Shown here piece after piece: positions 47,269 through 58,388 of a DNA stretch of 64,000 nucleotides. Origin of the DNA: Zizania palustris (Eukaryota > Streptophyta > Magnoliopsida > Poales > Poaceae). A model generated the notes under the pieces. It worked only from the letters and a program-made list of their open reading frames with translations, was not told where the DNA came from and ran no database searches. Each line of letters begins with the position of its first letter. Positions within the stretch are counted from its first letter, which is position 1. The stretch spans positions 58,385,700 through 58,449,699 of the forward strand of contig JAAALK010000283.1 in assembly GCA_019279435.1 (NCBI GenBank). Direction: 5' to 3'. A program made the position numbers and the translations under genes.

Positions 47269-47719
47269 GAGGGGTGGCAATACACCGTATGGGTATGGGG
47301 ACCTGCCCTTATGAGGCTCCGGACCAATTTTTTCTCGTGGGTCTGTCCGTATCGAGACCGAGTGAGGCGGGTTTGGGTTTATTTTTTGACCCGTGGGTAT
47401 TTGTGGGTCTCCGACTTAGGATAAAAAAATATAATATGTGTAGCCCAAATACTGAATATGTGATGATATAAAAAATCCTAGCAATCCTCAAGTCATCAAC
47501 TATTAAACCCATGACTCATACCTGCTGGGACTTGTCGGGTTTGCGTGGACCCGGCGGGTCCGGGTTCAGGTGGAGAAATCAACCCGCGGGGCTAACGGGG
47601 TCAGGTCCTACCGGGGCCGGGTTTGAGTTGGGAAATCAACCCGCGGGGCTAACGGAGTCGGATCCTATCGGGGCTGATATTGATCAACCCGGCCCCACCC
47701 CGTCCCGTTGCCACCCCTA
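47269..47719. mobile_element. Non-autonomous hAT element
   Basis: The ends are GAGGGGTGGCAA and, on the minus strand, TAGGGGTGGCAA. A perfect 8-bp duplication GTTACTAG flanks it (47261-47268 and 47720-47727), the hAT signature. The interior contains repeated GGGTCCGGGT / CAACCCGCGGGGC motifs and no transposase. Confidence 0.9.
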
Positions 47720-47727
47720 GTTACTAG

Positions 47728-48478
47728 GCGGAATAATAATATTATTACGATTAATTGTAGGAATTTTTGTTAACATGCCATTATAATTTTCTGTAATTTG
47801 AAAAATGACACTGTCAGTGACTGTGGTAGGTCTCATGTGTCAGTGACACGCCGATGGCATATTTCAAAACCGTGAAAATTATAATGGCATGAAAAAATTT
47901 GACCCTTAATTGTAATATGTTCGAATAGTTTTGCTGTTTCAAATATAATATATATCTGAAGAACAATATCTTATTTTAAATATTATGTAAAAAATATTTA
48001 GATAAAATTCGAAATATAATTTTGATTGATATAAAATGCATTGACTATAATAAACGGTACGAAGCCAAACCAACATGAAATTACTATCTATCTATCTGGT
48101 ACAGAGCTACGCAACAACTAGCAAAACATAGATTTATAAAGAAAAAGTCCAACTTCTTTAGACATGACTATTCTATTTATAGGTAAAACTTCTTAGAAAT
48201 AAACGTGCTCACGACTAAATTAGAGGAGAAGATCTAAAGAGTTCTCTTCTCTAAATTTTTGGGACTAGAATTAAAAAATCTCCTCCAATAGATACTCTAA
48301 ATGACTCCCAAAAATAAAGGATCCTCAAAATTAATCATTGTATTCCCTACTTCTAGAAAGCATACTCATATACTTTACTTTAGGGACTCTATTTGAGAGA
48401 AACATATTTAAACTATTTGTATTTTCAAAATGGATCCCAAAAAATTATATAGGGAATCAATTTTTAAAGTGACTGCTC
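47728..48478. other. AT-rich spacer with short fold-back repeats
   Basis: 47775-47895 is a small imperfect palindrome starting CATGCCATTATAATTTTC and ending in its complement; related short palindromes occur near 53270-53400 and 53890-54010. From about 48150 the sequence resembles the interior of the following Tourist element. No gene is seen. Confidence 0.5.
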
Positions 48479-48481
48479 TTA

Positions 48482-48762
48482 GAGCATCTTCAAGAAATAC
48501 TCTAAAAATCAAGTCCCTATATTAATTTTGGAGATTGTAATTGTAGATGTTATTCTCTATATGTATGGTTTCCTCCAACAGAATCTCTATATTGTATATC
48601 GGGAAGAGATATTGGTTCCCTACAAGTGAGGATTTGTTCCATAAATATTAGGAACACTTTATTTTATGGAGCTAGATAGAGTATCTATTGGAGCTATATA
48701 TTTACATATAATCCTTAAATTATAGAGAAAGAAGCCTTTTAAAGATTCTCTTGGAGATGCTC
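48482..48762. mobile_element. Tourist/PIF-like MITE (GAGCATCTCC family)
   Basis: The ends are GAGCATCTTCAAG and, on the minus strand, GAGCATCTCCAAG, flanked by TTA (48479-48481 and 48763-48765). It is 281 bp, AT-rich and non-coding. A relative lies at 57582-58009. Confidence 0.8.
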
Positions 48763-48765
48763 TTA

Positions 48766-49368
48766 GGTTATAAGATTACGGCGTGCTTGCACGGGTTGTC
48801 CACGTTTTTTACAACAGCTTACCGTAACAGTGCAAATGCAGTTTGGTAACTAACTGACAAATTAACGATCTGGATTCTGGTTTCTGGAAGCGGCTTGGTG
48901 CGTGCTGTATGTATTTTTCCCTAACCACACGTTTGTTGACTTGCTCAAAGTCTCCCACTAGTGAATGCCGCCGGAGACCAGCCTGCTGCTAACGCAAAAA
49001 TTCTACACGATTTTCTCGAGTGATTCACGCCGAACAATTCCGCGTTTCAAATACAACATCAGTTGACATTGCATTAATTTGTTAGCAACAAATTGAAATG
49101 CAAAACCCTTACTTTTTCACCGAAAAATTTATATGTCAAGCTAATATATATATATATATATCCAAGTATTTAATTGGCACCTCTTTGTAAAAAAATAATA
49201 AAGCATATCGTATTCTAATAAAGGGCAAACTTTATCAACCTTGCCAAATAATAATTAGACAACTACAGGTACATTTTTTTTATAGAAGTTATATGTATAT
49301 ATAGATCCATATTCTAAAGAACTTTGTGGAGTATTAGGTGTATCTGAAAATCGATAATCATTGACAAA
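48766..49368. other. Spacer, no gene seen
   Basis: AT-rich sequence with a (TA)n run near 49145-49160. I see no coding or mobile-element signal. Confidence 0.5.
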
Positions 49369-49370
49369 TA

Positions 49371-49602
49371 CTCCCTCCGTTCACTTTTAAATAACACAGT
49401 TGACGTTTATCTCAACGTTTGATCATTCGTTTTATTCAAAAAAAATTATATAAATATGCAAAAATATATGTTATATTTGAATTACTTTCAATAATAAAAT
49501 AAATTATAACAAAATAAATGATATTTCAAAAAAATGAATAAGACGAATGGTCAAACGTTGAGATAAAAGTCAACTGCATCATTTAAAAGTGAACGGAGAG
49601 AG
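49371..49602. mobile_element. Stowaway-type MITE
   Basis: The ends are CTCCCTCCGTTCACTTTTAA and its near-complement, flanked by TA (49369-49370 and 49603-49604). It is 232 bp and shares its whole structure with the element at 10-237, including CAAACGTTGAGATAAAAGTC near the right end. Confidence 0.9.
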
Positions 49603-49604
49603 TA

Positions 49605-50758
49605 GTAAATTATCGCTCTATTTGGTAATACTCCATGCATTTAGTAGTTTTTCTTTGGTGGGAATATAATGGTTATTTGTACAGATGGCATGAGAGTGAT
49701 GATATGTAAGTGATATTGTACATTATTGGATCATCACTATTTAGCTAATATTTGAAATACATATAAAACATATATATAATTGTTTACAAATCATCATCAC
49801 TGCATTAAGACGGAGTTTGGCTGAATGCTTTACTTGTTTTCGTCGTACAATTTTAGACGACGCCGGTAATGTAATGCACCACGACGTACACGATGGCATT
49901 GGCGCATGGAGAGCTCCGTCGTTAAGTTGTGCATTTGTCGCCGTCTTCACCGACGGCGACGGCGACGGCGACTCGTATATACAAAATACTCGTAACAGCG
50001 CACGGCGACCGCGGCCGAAAGCGACGGGAAACTTCTGGCCCCGGCCGGCCGTGAGTTGCGCTACTGTTCTTCAATTCTCCGAAGCGGTTAGTACTTATGT
50101 GACGTTTGGTTCACAGATACAATAGAACGGAATAGTTTCGTTTTAGATTTTGAGAATTAAATAGCTTTCCTTTACGTTTGGAAGTACGAAAAAGTCATTT
50201 TGTTTTTTGTTTGGTTCTGTAATTTGATAAAACAGAGCAATTATGTCCCTTGTTTGGTAAAAACGGATGGCGTGAGAGGTGTGGGAGGCGAGTCGTTCGG
50301 TTCGGTGGATTTTTTGGGAGCGAATGATTTCGAATCTACGTAAAATATTCCTTTTTAGGAGCCACTCCGTTCTATATAATTCCAAACCAAACACACATAA
50401 AATAGAACAGAGCCGCTCACTTCCACTAACTCCTGAATCAAACGCTAACTTGCTAAAAATATCAAGAACTTGATGTTTCTAAGTCACTAGATTATACTCG
50501 CTTTAATTATTTTTAAATGACATTGTTGATTTTTATCTGACCATTTGTCTTATTCCAAAATCTTTTTGAAATAACATTTATTTTGTTATAATTTGTTTTG
50601 TTATTGAAGTTACTTTAAATATATTTGTACAAAAAATTTTAATAAAATAAATGGTTAAGTGTTGCGATAAAAATAAACATTCTAAGGGTGTAGTTTTTTT
50701 ATTCTACTGTTATTAATTTTTATAATTTAATGCGAGAATCTGGTTATTTAAATGAGCT
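49605..50758. other. Spacer with a GC-rich island and decayed MITEs, no gene supported
   Basis: 49850-50060 is GC-rich against AT-rich surroundings and contains (CGACGG)n; its ORF (49817-50125, 102 codons) matches no family I know, so it may be a captured fragment. 50112-50450 is bordered by GTTTGGTTCACAG and CTGAATCAAACGC and may be a Tourist-like MITE. 50490-50690 resembles a decayed Stowaway. Confidence 0.45.
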
Positions 50759-51181
50759 TTAGGGCCTGTTTGGCATGGCTCCAACTCCAGTCAGAGCAGC
50801 TCCACTCCAGAAATCCAGCTAGAGCTGGCTCTGAGTGGAGCTGGAGTTGTCTGTTGAGGGTGTTTGGCTAGAATGGTACTCTGAGATCCAGAGTTGTGTT
50901 TTGTCCAATTTTCCCTTGGATAACATTCGTACACTTCATTGATGCATGCAGCAACAAAATAATACAACATACAAGTTCAAAATAATCTAAGATAATAATC
51001 CAACATACAAGTTCAACCAAATAATCTGAGATACAAGTTCAACCAAATAAATCGACATACAAGTTCAACCAAACAATCCGAGATACAAAGTTCATAGTTT
51101 GACAAAATGATTACATCAATTCCAAGCACGCATCTACACATCTACACAAACTCAAAGTGGATGGAATATTGCATTTCTATT

Positions 51182-51829
51182 TCAAGCACGCATCTGGGTT
51201 GACATTCTTGCAACAGAGAAGAGAAAAAATGGCCATACCGCTCTCCTCCGGTCGGACGAAGAAGAGGAAATGGGCTCTCCTCCGGCTAGGGTTGTCGACG
51301 CGGGCGGGCTACGGGGGAGGGGCGAAGGACCGACGGTGGGGGTGAGGCGGCGCTCGGCGAGGTGGGAGGGGGCGGCGGCCACCGGCAGAGGGGCGGAGGA
51401 CCGGCGGCTAGGGTTGTCGACGCGGGCGGGCTCTGGGGGAGGGGCGGAGGACCGGCAGTGGGGGCGAGGTGGCGCTCGGCGAGGTGGGAGGGGGCGGCGG
51501 CCACCGGCAGAGGGGCGGAGGACCAGCGTCGGGGCGGAGGACCGGCGGCTAGGTTTGTCGACGCAGGCGGGCTCCGGGGGAGGGGCGGAGGACCGGCGGC
51601 GGAGGCGAGGTGTGTGGTGGAAGAGGCGGCGCTCGGCGAGGTGGGAGGGGGCGGCGGCCACCGGCAGAGGGGCGAAGGACCGGCGGTGGGGTGGAGGAAG
51701 GCGAGCTCGCGAGAGGAAACCCTTGGGCACGGTCTGTCGCGTGAAGGGAAAGGGGGCGCGGGGAGAAAAGAAAAAATAACGGTTCGGGGTGTGTAATGGC
51801 AATTGCGGGTAATTACCTATGAACTCCAT
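51182..51829 (-). CDS. Hypothetical 215-codon ORF inside the PIF-like element
   Basis: The ORF is open through the whole GC-rich core and into the adjoining part. The product is Pro/Ala/Ser/Arg-rich with repeated units such as RRSSAPLPVAAAPSHLAERR and SSAPPPEPARVDNPSRR. It follows the DNA minisatellite, whose unit lengths are not all multiples of three (about 122, 141 and 145 bp), so long open frames in this base composition are expected by chance; plus-strand frames are open too. I recognise no domain. It may be a captured exon that was amplified, or no gene at all. Confidence 0.2.
   Translation of the reverse strand: MEFIGNYPQLPLHTPNRYFFFSPRAPFPFTRQTVPKGFLSRARLPPPHRRSFAPLPVAAAPSHLAERRLFHHTPRLRRRSSAPPPEPACVDKPSRRSSAPTLVLRPSAGGRRPLPPRRAPPRPHCRSSAPPPEPARVDNPSRRSSAPLPVAAAPSHLAERRLTPTVGPSPLPRSPPASTTLAGGEPISSSSSDRRRAVWPFFLFSVARMSTQMRA
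51286..51690. repeat. GC-rich minisatellite, three units
   Basis: Units start at CTAGGGTTGTCGACGC (51286), CTAGGGTTGTCGACGC (51408) and CTAGGTTTGTCGACGC (51549). Each contains GGGGGAGGGGCGGAGGACCG and CGGCGCTCGGCGAGGTGGGA or close variants. The second unit has an extra ~19 bp and the third an insertion near GTGTGTGGTGGAAGAGG. Confidence 0.85.
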
Positions 51830-51991
51830 GTGGCTGAGGAGCTCTGGAGCTGTGATTGAGGTGCTCCAAACAAATGAACTAGAGCTCCAAAAACTCCATG
51901 GAGTTATATTTTTTGGAGCTGTAGTGTTTGGCTAGCTCCGATCAGCTCTACCCTAGAGTTTGGCTCCAGAGTCATGCCAAACACCCCCTTA

Positions 51992-54900
51992 GATTTAGAT
52001 CTTTAGAGTACATTCGGCTCTCAGATCCTAAATGGATTATATAGGCTAAAATGTGTAAATTAGCGAGACAAACTAATTTGAAGGTAAAACATCACGTTTA
52101 TAATTACAAATTTTAGCGGTCCAAAAAATAAAACAGTAAAATAGAAATAGAATAAAAAAACCTTAGATTGATTCTGAAATTAAGTTTTAAATCCAAGTTT
52201 TAATTGTCAGCGCACGTCTGAAAACCAGAAGCAACAATCGAGAGAAGAAAAAACTCCTTTGGTATCTCAACGAAACTGTCTCGGTTTGGAAATTGGTAGG
52301 GTGACGAGCACACACACAGAGTGCCAACCAACCTATTATTTTGTAGCTATTTTGTAGCTATTGATTAGTATATTTTGGAACGAAAATACTACACACGATT
52401 AAACAAGTCGATTCTCGGACGACCCAATGCAGCAAACGGCACTATTTCGTGTATCCTGGCCCAGCGTTCCGTTTGATCGTGTGAAAGTCGGCTCTCCCAA
52501 TCGTGTGTATAACAGGACTTATTTTGGACGTAGAATCCAAATTATTTGTTTTAGTTTCAGATCGAACTGAACGTACGTACTTAGAAATATGGTATCTGAG
52601 AGCTAGCCATACATACAGCATCGAGAATCTTCCGTGATGAATTGAAATAATATACTCCTCTGGGCGATTTGGATTTGTGAATCCTGAAAAGAGAAAATGG
52701 CCGCACCGTTGTTTGCCCATGAACATTGGGATGAACACGAACTACACCTGGGACACTGACAGACTAGTGTTCATAAATATAATATATACTAATATTCCGA
52801 TCGAACTGAAAAGCTGAGGAGGATTAGGTTGTTGCTTTAAACACTAATTGTTGCCCCCATCCGGCCTGTATGCATGCATGCTGTGCGTGATGCGCCCTGC
52901 AATTTCATCTGCTTTCTTTTAATTTCTTACGTACAAACTGCAATTGATTAAGTTTTCTCCAATCATATCGATGATGCGGTGGCCGGTTCGTTGTCTGCTC
53001 GATCGATCGATGCCTAGCTTGCATTGCATATCCTGCCACTGCCATGCATGCATGGACAAAGACTCAAATCAAACAGCTAGTATATATCTCGTGTTGCCAT
53101 CATGCACTAATACCTGTCATCATAGTAGATCGAACACTAATCAGTTGATGAATAGATCAGAATGTAACCAATGCAAGCAAGCATGCTTGTGAGCACATAT
53201 GATGATATGAGGGCCAACTATAGTATAATGGCATGCGAGTATTTTCTCAATGGTATATGGTTAATTTCTTCCGTACCATTACAAATTTTACGGTTTGTCA
53301 ATATATCATTGGTGCGCCAACGATAAATAGGGATCACCACAGTGATTGATAGTATGGAGCACGTAGGCAATTTTTAAAAATTATAACGACATGTGAGTAA
53401 TTTTTCCTATAGTATATATAGTGCTTTGTGCAGCTAAGAACCAAAGTATTGTAGTGTATTAACTAATTAGTTGTGTTTTCAAAAATTACTATTTACTACT
53501 GATGACGATTTTAAACTACTTTTAAAACAGGAGTACACAGAGAATTATTTAGGACTTTATTTTCCTTTTTTTCTTTTCAAATCAAAAAGCAAGTTGTACT
53601 AGAATTATTTCGATTTACAGCCATGCCATACAGAAAAGTAAAAAAGGAATCCATAATTTTCGTCCGGCAATACTGTCATCGATTTTGCTGGTTTGCTCGT
53701 TGTGGGTCCCATGACACGTACTTCACCAATGACTTTGAACTGGCTATACAATATTGTAAATATTAATGTGCGCTTTAATTTGCAGGCCTGCAGCATAAAC
53801 AAATTAAATAAAATCGACATGTTGTCAAGATTTTTTTTTTGCCACCTTAGAACAAGAGTCATCAATTCGTTTAAATAAAGGGTTAATTGTTTCCACGCCA
53901 TAATAATTTTCACAGTTTTGAAATATGTTATCAGTGTGTGAATGATAGATGGAACCTACCACAATCATTGACGGCGTCATTTTTTCAAAATGCAAAAAAT
54001 TGTAATAGTATTTTTATAAATTTATGTTAAATTAAACTAAAATAAAACAAGGTGTGAATTTTTTTTGGAAATAGGCCACATGGGCCCGACCTTATTCGAG
54101 AATTGGTGCGAGCTAACTCACATCCCTTTGACTGAATATTGTCTCTTTTAGACAGTTCAAAATAATCATAATTATAACATAATTCTGATTATTGGATAAA
54201 TATGTAATGACTGGTTTTGATTATTAATTATGTTTCTGATTATAATTATCACTTAAGATATTTATAATTTTTGTTTAGCATATAATTCGCTTCTACTTTA
54301 AGTACTCTAAGCGGTTCAAAAGCTAGGGAGCTGTAGCTGGTATGGCTTGATTATTTGAAAAACAACATGTCTACATAGTGGACCAGCACAAAAGTCGTTT
54401 TAAGCTAGAATCTTTTACTATAAAAATGATAATGTACCTCTGAATTTATAATCAAAGTATCATATATATAGTACTACACTCCACTCCAGCTAGGTCATTG
54501 TTACAAGCTAGCTAGCTGTAGTTTTTTAATTTTGCCCATATCATGCGGTTAAATATGCATATATGCTATCAATTCTAATTTTAGTTTAATAGTGTAATTA
54601 AGATGCACCAAGAATACCACAATCTGCATGCATGATGGATCCATGTAATGTATAGTAGCCACACTTGTAGAATTCTGAGCGAGCGTGGCACGACGCAGTT
54701 TCTATTTTCCGGATCTTGAAATCTATATTGGAGCTATGGATCCATGTGTGATTTATAATAGATTTATGTGTAATTTGGAATAGGTCAAAAGTGTTTGATT
54801 GAATTCAGAAATTGGCTTCTGTTTTGAGAAGCAGTTAAGTGGTATTTGTGTGTAAATTTTTAGATTTTCTTAGAGTGGAGTAGTTGAAACTGGCTGAACC

Positions 54901-55020
54901 CCGCTCTACCATGCTAATGCATTTTTTAAAAGCACTTTGATTTGAATTCAGATCTTAACAACACACGTTTAGCTCGGTTTTAGTTCTAATGACGCTGGAA
55001 CCCTATCAAATACAGGTTAT
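51992..55020. other. Long AT-rich spacer, no gene seen
   Basis: No ORF resembles a known protein. Short palindromic repeats of the type CATGCCATTATAATTTTC... occur at about 53270-53400 and 53890-54010 and are relatives of the one at 47775-47895. 52940-53190 is rich in GATCGATCGATG-type sequence but shows no coding pattern. Confidence 0.5.
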
Positions 55021-55037
55021 TTTATAGTTTTGGGGGT

Positions 55038-55133
55038 TATCAGGTGGTACTATATTTTTAGTGTTAATTTTGGTACCTCCTGGTACCTCACGTGTCAGGA
55101 GGTACCAAAATCAACACTGGAAAATGTGGTACC
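55038..55133. repeat. Hairpin-forming inverted repeat
   Basis: The left arm GTGTTAATTTTGGTACCTCC (55061-55080) pairs with GGAGGTACCAAAATCAACAC (55099-55118) with one mismatch, across an ~18-bp loop. Weaker pairing extends outward (GTGGTAC / GTGGTACC region). It is likely the core of a small fold-back MITE; no certain target duplication was found. Confidence 0.75.
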
Positions 55134-55134
55134 T

Positions 55135-55917
55135 TCTCAAATACCGTAAAATTTCTCATCAAATACACCCTAAATGTTCAGAATCAATTCTATTGATACG
55201 TAAGTGGTTAATGCATACATAAGTTTATTTAATCGACAAGTGAGTTGCACGCTTTACAGTTGAATGCGATAACCTACTCCTGGAACGTAACCATTGGTTT
55301 CTTGTGCACCATATCATCATAAATAAAAAAACATTGTGAGTGAGGGTGCTTTTGACATATCAGAAAACAAATATCAATAGGCGATTTCGATCGATATTAT
55401 GAACCATCGCAATCGCACAATTATTCTAGGGTTTAATACACCGGTATTGAAAAAATATCTACCGGAGGGTCGTGATAAACAAAATTATCGGATATATCGG
55501 CTATATAAAAATATTCTAGTCAAAATTTGTATAAAATGATTCAATTTGTTCAGAAAATCACATACACTATATATATATATATATATATATATCATTTGAT
55601 ATATAAAACAACATTTGGGACTTAAATTTTTGGCGACCGAAAGGCCCAAAAAAATGTCAGCCTTTTTTAAAAAATCCTAAAATTTTTGTCAGATAGACGA
55701 TCGAGATTATCGGTGAACCTTAATATTCTCTAGAAAATATCATCTTTTGTTACGGAGGAATCAAACTAGTCATGAAACAAAGTCCTTGCACCGTTAGAAA
55801 CAAAAAAAAACATACATACATATATATATGATGCATTTTTACCAAAATTTGAATAGCTGCTCTTGCTTCAGCACCTGAACCATTCGTATTGTTACCAGCT
55901 AGCTGCAACAAGCTGTA
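55135..55917. other. AT-rich spacer with a (TA)n microsatellite
   Basis: A run of alternating AT spans about 55568-55592. The rest is AT-rich with no coding signal. Confidence 0.6.
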
Positions 55918-56377
55918 GGGTTTGTTTGGTTCAGATTTTTAAACCAGATTCCTGATTCGAAAGCTCGAATCAGAATCAAATAGCTTTTTTGGTCACCCAA
56001 CTTTTTTAGAAAGCTGGTATAATCTAGATTTTACATATTCTTAGTTCAATTTTGAATGAATATTATCTATCATGTTATTAAAACATATCAGTTCATGTAA
56101 AATTTGAAAAAGTAAAATTTTAGTAAAATATATAATTTTAGTGTAATTTAAAAATATATAATTTTAATATAAACATTACAAATTTTCATGATTAGAATGA
56201 TTTACATGTAAAATTACACATTAATAATATAATTAAACATCACGAACTACCAAAATATAAATCTGCAATTATTCCAACCAAACAACTTCTCAGCTTTTCT
56301 ACACTCATAGCTCACAGCAGTTTTTCCACATTTTACAGCTCACCACAGTTTTTCTACAGTTCAATCAAACACACTCC
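55918..56377. mobile_element. Tourist-like MITE, relative of 9604-10139 in the opposite orientation
   Basis: It begins GGGTTTGTTTGGTTCAGATT and ends TTCAATCAAACACACTCC. These match the two ends of the 9604-10139 element in reverse order, and both share an AT-rich interior. The flanking trinucleotides (GTA and TAA) no longer match. It lies about 380 bp upstream of the AG-peptide gene at 56757. Confidence 0.65.
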
Positions 56378-56618
56378 TAAGCCATTTTTGAATTCTCTAC
56401 ATACATATTCAAACTAACACGAGGTAGCTAGCTAGCTAGAGACTCGTTCTACCAGTCAGTCCTAACGAACAATTCCCGCCCACTCATCTCACGCACATGC
56501 ACGCACGTACGTACACGACATGCATGCATGGGCGGCCACCACCAAAACCTTCACAAAACACGCAAGCTAGCAACTAGCCTAGATTGCAAACTAACCGAAA
56601 TTAGCCGGCTAATCCAGC

Positions 56619-56626
56619 TATAAGAA
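56619..56626 (+). promoter_or_regulatory. TATA box of the second AG-peptide gene
   Basis: TATAAGAA lies 138 bp upstream of the ATG at 56757, and is followed by a CT-rich leader (CCCCTCCTCCTCCTCACGCA). Confidence 0.65.
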
Positions 56627-56756
56627 CCCCTCCTCCTCCTCACGCAGCAAGGGCCGGCGCCGATAACCAATATACCATCTAGCTTGCTAATAAAGCCCTT
56701 ACGTCTTCCTCGTCTCCGGCGGCCGCGCTTTCACGACGACCGTCGTACTCTCGAGA

Positions 56757-56936
56757 ATGGAGATGAAGAAGATTGCCTGCGCCGTCCTCGTCGCCGCCGC
56801 CTCGGCCACCATGGCCCTCGCCGCTGAGGCGCCTGCCCCCGCCCCCACCAGCGCCGCCTCCTCGGCCGCCTTCCCGGCCGCCGGCGTGATCTTCGGCGCC
56901 TCCGTGCTCTCCTTCTTCGCCTACTACCTGCAGTGA
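56757..56936 (+). CDS. Arabinogalactan peptide (AG-peptide), GPI-anchored
   Basis: The 59-residue intronless product begins MEMKKIACAVLVAAASATMA, a signal peptide cleaved probably after ALAA. The mature core EAPAPAPTSAASS carries the Ala-Pro repeats hydroxylated and glycosylated in arabinogalactan proteins. A hydrophobic tail (AAGVIFGASVLSFFAYYLQ) fits GPI-anchor addition. The mature peptide would be about 12-13 residues. The core EAPAPAPTS is typical of the plant AG-peptide class. The first ATG opens the signal peptide; a second Met three codons in is an alternative. A TATA box lies 138 bp upstream. The size falls below usual ORF cut-offs, so the gene is easily missed; opposite-strand Arg-rich ORFs here are shadows. 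Confidence 0.87.
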   Translation: MEMKKIACAVLVAAASATMALAAEAPAPAPTSAASSAAFPAAGVIFGASVLSFFAYYLQ

Positions 56937-57412
56937 GCTGTAAGCAGGAAGGAGGAATGAAAAAGGCGATGTGTAGCGGAGGGAGGAGAGGACACATGCT
57001 GCTACCTGCATTTCATTGAGCTGATGCGCGTTGATAATTTCCATTCATGTTATAATTATGTCCCTAAATGTGGTTTCGGATTTGGATTTAATTGACGATG
57101 TTGATTGGTCCATTCATTTGATCAATTGCTTGCCCTTTCTTCCCGTCGCGTGTTGATTTGTAATTTTATCTGTTAAGAGGGCCAGGAAAGTTGAGACGAA
57201 TGTTTTATCTCCAGTAATCAATAATGCACAAAAAAAAACTAGTAAATAGATGGGATACCTTATGCTATTATTCTGAATTCACACCTCCTTAAAAATTGTA
57301 ATGTATAATGTATATTAGACCATCGTGAATTAAAACGGTAGATTTCAGATTTCTGTTAGCGTCTCATGCCTAGCTCCTTGACCTCATGTCATAGACGTTT
57401 ATGTGTATACGG
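56937..57412. other. 3' flank of the AG-peptide gene and spacer
   Basis: The first ~150 bp are probably 3' UTR. No further gene is seen. Confidence 0.5.
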
Positions 57413-58262
57413 CACAACCTTATAAGCGGAGAGCGCTCTTACAACACAAAAAATTGATTCAAGGGTTGTTAGGTTTCTAGACCATTAGGCGTTGCCAACA
57501 ACATCTTATCTCACCCACGCAAAGGGCTACATGCAATTTATAAGGGAGAAGACACAACCTTATAAGCGGAGAGACCTCTTAGAGCATCTCTAAGAGATTA
57601 CTCGTATGACTACTTAAATTTGAATTTAGGTATTTTTATGAAAAATAAACCTCTAAGACTAAATGAGTCCCTTTCCTAATACATTCCCTAAATCACCATT
57701 CATCTCTCTCAAATATAGGATTAGTTTAGCAAATCTCTATTTTCATTTGTACATAATTTTTCTTGCATGTGCATTATTTTTTCCCGTATGTATTATTATA
57801 AGTTGGATGATACATATATTTGAATGCATTATAGTTTTACACAAAATTATTACATATTATAGACCATATTTGTACGATTTAAAAAAATAGGGATTGTGAT
57901 TATAGGAAAATTGTTGTAGATTGATTAATTTTTAGAAAGAGATATATTTTAGGATGATCCCTATATGTGATTTAGAGACTAAAATTTAAAAAGTCTCTTG
58001 AATATGCTCTTACATCACAAATAAATGATCTAAGGGTTGTTAGGTTTTTGGACCATTAGGCGTTGCCAACAACGTCTCATCTCACCCACATAAAGGGGCT
58101 ACATGCAGTTTATAAGGGAGAAGACACAACCTTATAAGCGGAGAGTCCTCTTACATCACAAAAATTTGATCCAAGGGTTGTTATGTTTCTGGACCATTAG
58201 GCGTTGTCAACAATGTCTTATCTCACCCACGCAAAGGGGCTACATGCAGTTTATAAGGGAGA
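57413..58262. repeat. Three-unit tandem repeat of about 140 bp, one unit split by a MITE
   Basis: Units begin CACAACCTTATAAGCGGAGA at 57413, 57553 and 58125. Each contains GGTTGTTAGGTTTCTAGACC (or near variant), CATTAGGCGTTGCCAACAAC and CTACATGCAATTTATAAGGG. Removing the MITE from unit 2 gives spacings of 140 and about 141 bp. The array does not match the rice centromere satellite as I remember it. It may be part of an LTR or transposon of unknown family. Confidence 0.85.
57582..58009. mobile_element. Tourist/PIF-like MITE inside the tandem repeat
   Basis: The ends are GAGCATCTCTAAGAG and, on the minus strand, GAGCATATTCAAGAG, flanked by TTA (57579-57581 and 58010-58012). Neighbouring repeat units lack it and show the empty site CTCTTACA, so this insertion is certain. 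It is 428 bp, AT-rich and non-coding. Confidence 0.88.
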
Positions 58263-58388
58263 ATAATCATTCTCCATTGGATCAGTCTTTTAGGATGTGA
58301 GAGAGCTCTTCGCTTGTAAGACTGTGTCGTATATGCGTGAACGCTCGAATATAGGCAAGGTCAGGGAGCTAAGGTCTGGGACACTAAC
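58263..58388. other. Short spacer before element C
   Basis: It contains no recognisable feature except the sequence ACTAAC directly at the LTR border (58383-58388), the probable target duplication of element C. Confidence 0.5.

Larger units (their letters stand above)
50762..51988. mobile_element. PIF/Tourist-like element with a GC-rich minisatellite interior
   Basis: The ends are GGGCCTGTTTGGCATGGCTC and, on the minus strand, GGGGGTGTTTGGCATGACTC, flanked by TTA (50759-50761 and 51989-51991). At 1,227 bp it is long for a MITE. The outer parts are AT-rich or GGAGCT-rich (fold-back prone), while 51190-51780 is strongly GC-rich and made of tandem repeats. It encodes no recognisable transposase. 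Confidence 0.8.

Noticed and set aside
49817..50125. 102-codon ORF in a GC-rich island
   Set aside because: No recognisable domain, no gene-like context, and the sequence is partly a CGACGG repeat.
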